This document shows positions 36,217-42,990 of a DNA stretch of 42,990 nucleotides, piece by piece. Origin of the DNA: Ignavibacteriota bacterium (GTDB lineage Bacteria > Bacteroidota > Ignavibacteria > UBA10030); assembly GCA_003142475.1 (NCBI GenBank), contig PLMK01000042.1, forward strand, positions 87,966 to 130,955, in the 5' to 3' direction. Under the pieces are notes generated by a model that worked only from the letters and a program-made list of their open reading frames with translations, was not told the origin of the DNA and made no database searches. The translations under genes were made by a program, and so were the position numbers. The stretch's first letter is position 1. Every line of letters begins with the position of its first letter.

Positions 36217-37503
36217 TCATACCGATGCAAACAAATCGTATTCTACTGCATCGGTAATAGACACTGTATGAAATGTTCCCGCTTTTAACGGCTGACCGCT
36301 GCGTACAAATACTTCTTGGTCGATCTCCGGTGCGTCCCATTCTGTTCTTCCAATAAAGAATTCTGCATCCTGAGAATCAATTAAAACCTTCACCTTTTTT
36401 CCGATCAAAGACGCATTGTGTTGTTCAGAAATATCTTTTTGGATTTCCATAACAGTCGCCTGCCGCTCCTCCTTTATTTCTTCTGAAACTGTATCACCAA
36501 GTTCAAATGCTGCGGTGCCTTCTTCCTCCGAATATGTAAAAACGCCAAGACGATGGAAGCGCATCTCTTTCACAAAATCGCATAATGCTTTGAAATCGTC
36601 TTCCGTCTCGTTTGGATACCCGACAATGAGCGTAGTGCGGAGCGCAACATCAGATATTTCGCACTTTAAGCGTAACAGTAAATCTCGTGTTGAGCGTTGT
36701 GTAATACCACGCCTCATCGACTTCAATACGCTGTCAGAACAATGTTGGATTGGGATGTCGATATAACGGCACAGTTTCGGAAATTTTTGAAATGCCTCAA
36801 TGACATCGAGCGGAAATTTTGCGGGGTACGCATACATAAGTCGGATCCATTCGATTCCTTCAATGCCGTTTAACTCACCTAGAAGTTTTGCAAGCCGTCG
36901 CTCGCCGTACAAATCCAATCCGTAGAATGTTGTGTCTTGCGCAATGACTATAAGTTCCTTCACGCCTTTTTTTGCTAATAGCCGCGCTTCATGCACAACT
37001 TCTTCAATCGGCTTGCTTCTGTGCTGTCCGCGCATTAACGGGATTGCACAGAAAGAACACGGATTGTCGCATCCTTCGGAGATTTTTAAATAAGCGTAAT
37101 GCATTGGAGTTGTCAGTAAACGTTCGCCGAGAAGTTCACTTTTATAATCCACGCTAAGATCTTTGAGCACATCGGGCAATTGATTTGTGCCAAAGAACGA
37201 ATCAACCTCTGGAATTTCAGCAGCAAGTTCTTTTTTAAATCTCTCTGAGAGGCATCCCATAACAACAATTTTTTTTAGCTCGCCGTGGTTTTTCTTTCCT
37301 ACCGCCTCCATAATAGCATCGATGGATTCCTGCTTTGCATCCTTAATAAATCCGCAGGTGTTGATGATAACCGTATCGGCATCGTTAGCGTTTGCAACAA
37401 GCTGGACACTACTATGTTTTAATTGACCGAGAAGGTATTCTGAGTCAACAAGATTTTTCGGGCATCCCAATGTAACAACATTGATCTTCGACTTTTTAGA
37501 CAC
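36217..37503 (-). CDS. rimO: Ribosomal protein S12 methylthiotransferase RimO
   Basis: The 428-residue radical-SAM protein begins at GTG. Its N-terminal MTTase domain has Cys14 (LGCPKN), Cys50 (INTCGF) and Cys84 (VMGCLSER) for one 4Fe-4S cluster. The radical-SAM cluster site is CDNPCSFC (Cys145, 149, 152), and a TRAM domain ends the protein (KVKVLIDSQ through VSITDAVEYDLFA). The GCPKNLVDSE start and CSFCAIP-MRG pattern distinguish RimO from MiaB. It adds the methylthio group to an aspartate of ribosomal protein S12. It lies 25 bases from cdsA. Confidence 0.95.
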   Translation of the reverse strand: MSKKSKINVVTLGCPKNLVDSEYLLGQLKHSSVQLVANANDADTVIINTCGFIKDAKQESIDAIMEAVGKKNHGELKKIVVMGCLSERFKKELAAEIPEVDSFFGTNQLPDVLKDLSVDYKSELLGERLLTTPMHYAYLKISEGCDNPCSFCAIPLMRGQHRSKPIEEVVHEARLLAKKGVKELIVIAQDTTFYGLDLYGERRLAKLLGELNGIEGIEWIRLMYAYPAKFPLDVIEAFQKFPKLCRYIDIPIQHCSDSVLKSMRRGITQRSTRDLLLRLKCEISDVALRTTLIVGYPNETEDDFKALCDFVKEMRFHRLGVFTYSEEEGTAAFELGDTVSEEIKEERQATVMEIQKDISEQHNASLIGKKVKVLIDSQDAEFFIGRTEWDAPEIDQEVFVRSGQPLKAGTFHTVSITDAVEYDLFASV

Positions 37504-37527
37504 ACATATCTTTCTATACGATTATTG

Positions 37528-38478
37528 TTATGACAACACAACAAAGTCTATATAAAGATACACAATCGGAGAGATATAAACCAAACTGTCGAAACGATCA
37601 TACACACCGCCATGCCCTGGAATAAGTGAAGAGGAATCTTTGACACCTGCATCTCGCTTAAACCGGGATTCGATAAGATCACCCAATTGCCCGAAGACAC
37701 CAATGAGCACTCCAAGAACAATTGCATGCTGAAATGTAAGATAACCAAGCACAAGTATTTTTGCTGTCACCATAGTCAGCATGGAGAAAATGAAACCGAA
37801 TACAGCTCCTTCCCATGTTTTATTTGGACTTACCCGCACGAAAAATTTATGTTTCCCGAATGTTTTTCCGCCAAAGTACGCCGCCGTATCACACATCCAA
37901 ATCGATGCAAAGACAGCGATGACCGTGTATCCACCCCATCGATTGATTTGTGCAAGCTGAAGATCATCGGCATAACCAATCGCAAAAAACTTGTACACTG
38001 GAAATCCATACGGAAATAATTCACGCAAGAAAATAAGTGTGCCAAAGCAGAGCGAGACAATCATCACACCTGATATCGTCGTAGCAATATTAATTATCGG
38101 CGAACCTTTCGTACGGAACAGTTCAACGAGCATCGTCAGCAGTAAAAGCTTCAGCAATACTACCGTGAGAAGTTGATGCTGTGAAAACATCGCAAGATGA
38201 ATACCGAAATGATTAAGAATGAATTGGTAGATATCTACCTGAAAGCGTTCATACACAAACGCAGCATTGATAATGACCCCAGCTATAAGCCCGAGAGTTT
38301 TCAGCGGTGCGGCGCCTTTAGCTTCTGCTAATCCATAGAATTCATACAATGTAAGTGACGAGATGATGGCGATAAGGAAGAAGAAGAAATATCCGCCGAG
38401 CATAGTCAACCATAAAATGATGGGAATTGCAATAAGCGCGACGAGCACGCGAGTAGAAAGACTTTCGAATTTTGGCAT
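37528..38478 (-). CDS. cdsA: Phosphatidate cytidylyltransferase
   Basis: The 316-residue membrane protein has about eight helices and the CdsA signature near its end, from SPNKTWEGAVFGF through GDLIESRFKRDAGVKDSSSLIPGHGGVYDRFDS. It makes CDP-diacylglycerol from phosphatidic acid and CTP, the branch point of phospholipid synthesis. No Shine-Dalgarno match is obvious before the ATG. It stands 50 bases from the zinc-ribbon gene in the same operon-like run. Confidence 0.95.
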   Translation of the reverse strand: MPKFESLSTRVLVALIAIPIILWLTMLGGYFFFFLIAIISSLTLYEFYGLAEAKGAAPLKTLGLIAGVIINAAFVYERFQVDIYQFILNHFGIHLAMFSQHQLLTVVLLKLLLLTMLVELFRTKGSPIINIATTISGVMIVSLCFGTLIFLRELFPYGFPVYKFFAIGYADDLQLAQINRWGGYTVIAVFASIWMCDTAAYFGGKTFGKHKFFVRVSPNKTWEGAVFGFIFSMLTMVTAKILVLGYLTFQHAIVLGVLIGVFGQLGDLIESRFKRDAGVKDSSSLIPGHGGVYDRFDSLVYISPIVYLYIDFVVLS

Positions 38479-38528
38479 TTTTCAATAATCAGTTAAGAGT
38501 TGAGTGACTAATATACAATAAGGCATAA

Positions 38529-38987
38529 TTAATCCTTACCAACTAGATTTAATTCCTTAAGAAGCGCTTTTGCCTTTTCATTTTCCGATTTTCTAACAAA
38601 CAAGAACACACGATTTTCGTCTAACCAGCGCGTTGTTATATAATCTCGCAGAGAAAATGTTTTTGCTTTGATTCCAGCGTCTGCAAGATTGCGCACGAGT
38701 GCTTCCGCCTCAAATTCCGAATCCGGCTGATGCAGTACGCACCATTCTTGAAGCAATATTCTATGCTCAGGATCAGAACACAAAATTTTTCCGGCGCTCT
38801 TCACTTCGCAGTCAGAGCAAACCGGTTTTCCGCAAATGACGCAAAGCCCAACTGCACGACAATCTGGATGCGTTTCGCATTCAATTTCAAAAATTTTTTC
38901 TTCACCCGCATCGAGCAGCACACCACACACATAACAAAACTTTTGCCCTGCTTGGATTTGTGTTGAGCAATTCTTGCAGATGTTCAT
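38529..38987 (-). CDS. Zinc-ribbon / B-box-like / DUF2007-like small protein
   Basis: The 152-residue protein is a mosaic. Residues 1-25 are a zinc ribbon (CKNC and CYVC pairs). Residues 35-80 have a second cysteine/histidine cluster resembling a B-box finger (CETHPDCRAVGLCVICGKPVC.DC). Residues about 88-150 (EFEAEALVRNLADAGIKAK, VFLFVRKSENEKAKALLKEL) match the DUF2007 putative signal-transducing fold. The function is unknown. It lies between the CPBP protease gene (8 bases) and cdsA, in step with an envelope or lipid operon. Confidence 0.85.
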   Translation of the reverse strand: MNICKNCSTQIQAGQKFCYVCGVLLDAGEEKIFEIECETHPDCRAVGLCVICGKPVCSDCEVKSAGKILCSDPEHRILLQEWCVLHQPDSEFEAEALVRNLADAGIKAKTFSLRDYITTRWLDENRVFLFVRKSENEKAKALLKELNLVGKD

Positions 38988-38995
38988 TGTATTAA

Positions 38996-39940
38996 CTAAC
39001 GAATCCGCCTAGAAACATCGTGTGTGAGTTGAAGATAAAGCACAAACGTCAAGAAAAAAAGTAAGCTAAAGCCAATTAATTCGAAGACCATTGCAGACGT
39101 ACCGGTTGTCGTCTGTGCGGCTGTCAAAAGATTATCATCCTGCACACCATAAAAGGAAGCAAGCACTGCCATTAGATTATTAAAAAAATGCGCTACTATC
39201 GGCACCAACAAACTTTGCGAACGATACCGAAGCAACCCAAAGAACACACCTAATCCAACGAGCGGAACAATTTCAAACGGATTGACATGGAACAAACCGA
39301 AGATCGTTCCTGCCAGCACCGCCGATACCACAGGTGACATCAATCGTTCAAAAACTTTTTGGATGAGTCCACGAAACAGCAGTTCTTCCACAATCGCGGG
39401 CACAACCGCCACTACCAAAATCACAGCCAACAGCTCTAAAGGTGAATCGGCACGAAGCAAAACTTTAGTCAACTCCTCAAATAATTTTTTAATCGGTTCG
39501 ATAACTTCACGAAGTATTTCCGGCATCGGAACGCGTTCTTGAAAAAACATATATGCTTCGAACACACGCTGCAATGAAAAAAGTGCTAAGAGTGCAAGCG
39601 TCGATTCGCGCAGTCCCGGTACTCTAAATTGAAATACTTCGCGCAATCGTGTGGTGAACAGCCGAGCCAGAAGAACTGTTGGGACAAGGATGAAACACAA
39701 TTGTCCTGCGAGCGTAAGCCAGCGCATTGTCCAAACATTGTCGCGAGTAATCGATGTTGCACCTATAACGAGAAACGTCAGTACACCACCACCGACCTGA
39801 TAGAGAATAAATACGAAAACCAGCGACGCGAATGCAAATAATAGCGGATGGATTGCATGCCGATCAACAAAAGAAAGTTCGCCTGCAATTATTTGTTCAT
39901 TGTCTGCTAATTCCGGAATGTGTTCGTTCGATTCTATCAT
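38996..39940 (-). CDS. CPBP-family intramembrane metalloprotease
   Basis: The 314-residue protein has about eight membrane helices and the CPBP (Abi/CAAX protease-like) motifs: EELLFRG (EExxxR), FGLFHVNPFE and HFFNN. These residues form the metal-dependent intramembrane active site. Bacterial members cut membrane or lipid-modified proteins; the substrate here is unknown. Its ATG overlaps the stop of the gene before it (ATGA), which implies coupled translation. Confidence 0.9.
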   Translation of the reverse strand: MIESNEHIPELADNEQIIAGELSFVDRHAIHPLLFAFASLVFVFILYQVGGGVLTFLVIGATSITRDNVWTMRWLTLAGQLCFILVPTVLLARLFTTRLREVFQFRVPGLRESTLALLALFSLQRVFEAYMFFQERVPMPEILREVIEPIKKLFEELTKVLLRADSPLELLAVILVVAVVPAIVEELLFRGLIQKVFERLMSPVVSAVLAGTIFGLFHVNPFEIVPLVGLGVFFGLLRYRSQSLLVPIVAHFFNNLMAVLASFYGVQDDNLLTAAQTTTGTSAMVFELIGFSLLFFLTFVLYLQLTHDVSRRIR

Positions 39941-40896
39941 CTGGAAGAAAGTTGAACCTTAATCATTGCGGCAAGCAGCGGAAACATAATTTCATGATGC
40001 CCCGTGAAGTTATATCCACGCCCATATTTTTGTGTCGGCCGGTCGACGACATTCATTTGCGGCCGGTATTGGCGTATCATATCGAAGTTTGCGGTAGAAA
40101 ATCCTTTTGCCTTGTATCCAAGGTTACGTGCGACAGTGAGCGCTTTTAGAAAAACTTCTGGCATAATCACTGCAGATCCAAAGTTGAGTACGACACCGCC
40201 ATTAATTAGATCTTTAATGGAGTTTACAAACACTTTAAAATCGCGATAGCTGAGTTCACCTGTTGCCGCGCCGTCCATTGTCGCTTGTTGGTGAATAATA
40301 TCCGTCCCAATTGCCGCATGCACCGTTACCGGAACGCCAAGTTCATAGCATTTTGCAAGAATACTCATACTTCGGTTTCGCGCCTTCATTGCCACAATTT
40401 TCTTCCCCAGCGTTTCGCCGTAACCAGCATCAGAAACTTTCATTGCTTTCGTCAACGCAAGATTGATAAAATCACCGGTTTCTTTTGACATCCCGAATGT
40501 CCCATCCATTAAATTCATTGCAACATCTTCTGAAGTCTGTCCCCACATCGCCGTTTCAACATCGTGAATTGAAGCCGCGCTGTTCATCGCCACATGCGTG
40601 ATAACTCCGCGTTTGAGTAAATCAACGATGAGCGGTGAGAGTCCGACCTTAATGACGTGCGCTCCCATCATCAGGATAACAGGATTATTATTTTTCCGAG
40701 CACGGACTATGTCGTTCACCAAATCCCGCAATTCGTCGGCAATAAGAATGTGCGGCAGTGAATCAGCAAAGTCTTTGAAGCTTGCATGCTTTGCATCGAG
40801 CGGTTTAGCAAAATCTTTCGGCGTTACTTTACTTTTACGTCCCTTAATGGAAATCGTTTTAACGCCGGTGACATCTATTTGTATGTATTTTGACAT
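39937..40896 (-). CDS. Deoxyhypusine-synthase-like conserved protein of unknown function
   Basis: I take ATG 40896 (319 residues, MSKYIQIDVTG) because GAGG lies just upstream, though closely spaced; an ATG at 40938 adds 14 residues. The sequence VILMMGAHVIKVGLSPLIVDLL, then THVAMNSAASIHDVE and a long run with MWGQTSEDVAMNLMDGTFGM, defines a Rossmann-like family resembling deoxyhypusine synthase. Bacteria without eIF5A have no hypusine, so the reaction must differ. GTDIIHQQ and NFGSAVIMPEVFLKAL are other conserved-looking blocks. No transmembrane segment or signal is present. The activity is not known to me. Confidence 0.75.
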   Translation of the reverse strand: MSKYIQIDVTGVKTISIKGRKSKVTPKDFAKPLDAKHASFKDFADSLPHILIADELRDLVNDIVRARKNNNPVILMMGAHVIKVGLSPLIVDLLKRGVITHVAMNSAASIHDVETAMWGQTSEDVAMNLMDGTFGMSKETGDFINLALTKAMKVSDAGYGETLGKKIVAMKARNRSMSILAKCYELGVPVTVHAAIGTDIIHQQATMDGAATGELSYRDFKVFVNSIKDLINGGVVLNFGSAVIMPEVFLKALTVARNLGYKAKGFSTANFDMIRQYRPQMNVVDRPTQKYGRGYNFTGHHEIMFPLLAAMIKVQLSSR

Positions 40897-40959
40897 AGTC
40901 CTCTGTGTCTGTCTTGCCTGCAAACTGTACAAAGGCATCTCTCTGGCATGACTTTTAGT

Positions 40960-41769
40960 TTATTCTACCTTTGCTTTAATCTGTCCATTGATGCCAGAGT
41001 ATTCTCGCAACTCTGCATCGATGGAACCAACAACAACTTTCGTGCTCACTTTCACTGGAATCTTTCGTTCATCATTTGTCATCCAAATAATGATGCGTCC
41101 CTCACTTTTGAATAATCCGCCTTCCATAATCAGCGGTTCTACCAATACGCAATTGAATGTTCCTGCGTCTACCGAAATTTGCTGATATCCAAGAAACTTT
41201 ACTGCAAGTTGGTAAGTTGTATCTTTAAAAAAATTCTGCAAGAAGATTTTTCCCCCCGGACGACACTTAGAGTAATCTAATGTTCTTACATAAAACATTG
41301 CCGAGACAACATCGTGTACATACGGCGGAATCGCGTAACTACCAGCTTTTGTGGTCGCAATGTTACTGAGCTGATCGAATTCAGCGGCGAAATCGTTTCT
41401 GTACTTGCCTTCGCGAATTCGTTGTGTAAATCTCCACGGAAAAACTCCTTTCTTATCCAGTATAGTTTCATAACGGTCGTCAACTTTATAAAAGAATGAA
41501 AAGGTCGGCGTGGAATTTACAGTAAAAAGCACTTGATAGCATTCTCTTCCGTGCATTGTTTCAATCGAAGGAATCGAGAACACTGCCTCTCCCGCTGTAA
41601 TAAAACTATAGCCAACGTCGTACACTAATCGCTCACCAAGTGTAAATGCTATCTGATTGATAGTACGGAGGCTGTCCTTCGATTTTACTGGTTGAGTATC
41701 CTGTGCCTTTGAACTTAAGGGTAAGGATAGAAAGAAAAAGACATAGAATGTGAATCTAGAAAGCCTCAT
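40960..41769 (-). CDS. DUF3108-domain exported protein
   Basis: The 269-residue protein has a signal peptide (MRLSRFTFYVFFFLSLPLSSKAQ) and a single beta-rich domain: FTLGERLVYDVGYSFITAGEA, then VDDRYETILDKKG, FAAEFDQ and the terminal REYSGI. This is the DUF3108 pattern of periplasmic proteins of unknown role. Its ATG overlaps the stop of the GT9 gene by four bases. Confidence 0.9.
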   Translation of the reverse strand: MRLSRFTFYVFFFLSLPLSSKAQDTQPVKSKDSLRTINQIAFTLGERLVYDVGYSFITAGEAVFSIPSIETMHGRECYQVLFTVNSTPTFSFFYKVDDRYETILDKKGVFPWRFTQRIREGKYRNDFAAEFDQLSNIATTKAGSYAIPPYVHDVVSAMFYVRTLDYSKCRPGGKIFLQNFFKDTTYQLAVKFLGYQQISVDAGTFNCVLVEPLIMEGGLFKSEGRIIIWMTNDERKIPVKVSTKVVVGSIDAELREYSGINGQIKAKVE

Positions 41770-42836
41770 AGTATTCCATTAATTGCTCGAATATCAGATA
41801 CAGATGGTATCTTATTGTGTTCTGTTAATCTCAGTGATGCTTTTAAAACTTGCTCAACTGTAATTTGTCCCATGCACTCATTTCCCCGACACTCGCCGCC
41901 TTTGCATCGTGGACATTGCACCGGGTCGGGTACGAATATTACTTTTTTATCAGTTAATGGTCCCCAGCGCTTCGGGCTCATCACGTGTACTGGCGAAAAA
42001 AATCCAACAACCGGTGTTCCAACTGCCGCCGCAATATGCAACGGACCAGTAGAGTTCGCCACAAACAACTTTGCTGTTTGAATGAACGCTGCGAACTCTT
42101 TTAAACTTAAATTACTGACGAAGGACTTTACTCCTTCTCCAGCGCTCTGCGCTACACTATGTACAAGCTCAGCTTCAGCTTTCCCACCAGTAATAACAAC
42201 ATAAAATCCCAGCTTCCTCAATTCAGTAGCAAGAAGAGCAAAGTTTTCCAGGTTCCAATCGTGCGCCGAACCGCCGGTGCCGGGATGCAATAATACTAAA
42301 CGGTCGGTATCAGAAATTCCAATCGATTGACGAATGTCAGAAGCTGTTTTTCTTTCCTGTTCGGATATTACAATCCTTACTTCGGGCTTCGACGATACTG
42401 TACATCCCAAACCTTTTAAGAGCGAGAGATTGTATTCTGCTTCATGCTTCTCTGCGGTCTTGCGATGTTCAAAAATTTTTTTATTAAATAGAAACGAATA
42501 CCATCGATAACCGGTTCCAATGCGGACTGGGATTCCTGCCAGCCATAATAAAAGAGCAATGCGGAATCGTGGAAATGCGACCACAACCGCATCAAATCGT
42601 GCACGGCGAAGTTCTGCCAGCATCTCAAAGAATGGCTTCGGTGCTATTTCTCTATTATAAATAAGAACATCCGCGATGCCTTCCGCCAAACCCGCGGTAT
42701 ATGAATTCAACAGCATCGCAATGTGAGCATTCGGGAATTTCGACTTCAGCGCTTCGATTGTAGGGAGCGTAAGGATCACATCTCCAATACGATCGGTCCG
42801 AACAACTAAAATATTCTGCAAGCGTTGTTGTTTCAC
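41766..42836 (-). CDS. Glycosyltransferase family 9 (heptosyltransferase-like)
   Basis: The family pattern starts with NILVVRTDRIGDVILTLP and continues with VLLHPGTGGSAHDWNLENF, VVITGGKAEAE, LFVANSTGPLHIAAAVGTPVVGFFSP, the C-terminal nucleotide-sugar fold. A cysteine cluster CPRCKGGECRGNECM follows. GT9 enzymes add heptose or related sugars to lipopolysaccharide core. I chose the GTG at 42836 because GT9 proteins usually open within a dozen residues of the first strand. A TTG at 42929 would add 31 residues and overlap an upstream frame, with a weak AGGA. The true start is uncertain. Confidence 0.85.
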   Translation of the reverse strand: MKQQRLQNILVVRTDRIGDVILTLPTIEALKSKFPNAHIAMLLNSYTAGLAEGIADVLIYNREIAPKPFFEMLAELRRARFDAVVVAFPRFRIALLLWLAGIPVRIGTGYRWYSFLFNKKIFEHRKTAEKHEAEYNLSLLKGLGCTVSSKPEVRIVISEQERKTASDIRQSIGISDTDRLVLLHPGTGGSAHDWNLENFALLATELRKLGFYVVITGGKAEAELVHSVAQSAGEGVKSFVSNLSLKEFAAFIQTAKLFVANSTGPLHIAAAVGTPVVGFFSPVHVMSPKRWGPLTDKKVIFVPDPVQCPRCKGGECRGNECMGQITVEQVLKASLRLTEHNKIPSVSDIRAINGIL

Positions 42837-42900
42837 TCCACGAACTGATAAATATTGAGTCAATATAACGAGCGATGGCGGGAGATGCAAGGAAATGACG

Positions 42901-42990
42901 CTAAGAATGCTGTCTCTTACTTGAGTCAAGCATCAAAGTATCCTGATAATGTGGAAAGTATGCAGGTGCGAATTCATCTTGGGATGGCTT
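42901..42990 (-). CDS. Possible 3' end of an upstream gene, partial
   Basis: One minus-strand frame is open from the window edge to TAG at 42901 (29 residues, ending MLDSSKRQHS). The two other minus frames close within 20 codons. The end would lie 64 bases before the GTG chosen for the glycosyltransferase, or overlap its longer TTG form. The length is too short to identify a family, and it may be chance. Confidence 0.3.
   Translation of the reverse strand, partial: KPSQDEFAPAYFPHYQDTLMLDSSKRQHS

Overview
The window is an AT-rich stretch of bacterial chromosome. The GWxTD-domain protein, the Omp85/POTRA outer-membrane protein, the bacterial UbiA-type prenyltransferase and the hybrid kinases with HDFNNIL phosphorylation motifs suggest the FCB group (Bacteroidota, Ignavibacteriota or a relative). 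The outer-membrane genes indicate a diderm envelope. No rRNA, tRNA, CRISPR array, transposase or phage gene was seen, so placement is inferred from protein families only.

Region 1 (1-19400) is a carbohydrate-utilisation locus, entirely on the minus strand. In transcription order from its regulator it holds: a LacI-family repressor; a Na+/sugar (SGLT-like) symporter; a 71-residue two-helix membrane protein; galactokinase; galactose-1-P uridylyltransferase; an SGNH carbohydrate esterase; a GH27 alpha-galactosidase; a GH5 endo-beta-glucanase; the relic of a TIM-barrel sugar isomerase; an extended SDR; a GH3 beta-glucosidase; a GPH-family symporter; a GH94 phosphorylase; a GH130 mannosyl phosphorylase; and a broken GH94 relic at the window edge. 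The set fits breakdown of an acetylated galactoglucomannan-type beta-mannan. The esterase and GH27 would remove side groups, GH5 would cut the backbone, and GH3, GH94 and GH130 would finish the oligosaccharides, the last two by phosphorolysis. SglT, GalK and GalT would take the released galactose. No SusC/SusD pair, galE or phosphomannomutase is present. Promoter and operator-like sequences sharing a CGATT core precede lacI and sglT, and a related element precedes the GPH gene.

Region 2 (19723-28800) is a signalling cluster: a soluble hybrid kinase with seven PAS-like domains, a CBS-pair protein, a membrane-bound hybrid kinase, and a convergent response regulator with a TPR-like/TerB-like front end. 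None carries a recognisable DNA-binding output domain.

Region 3 (29097-42990) is mostly conserved and again on the minus strand: CstA, then a tightly packed run that reads, from the right, GT9 glycosyltransferase, DUF3108 protein, a deoxyhypusine-synthase-like protein, CPBP protease, a zinc-ribbon/DUF2007-like protein, CdsA, RimO, GWxTD protein, Omp85 protein, UbiA-family prenyltransferase, RNase HII and YraN. Several of these genes overlap by 4-11 bases, suggesting one or a few operons for envelope, lipid and housekeeping functions.
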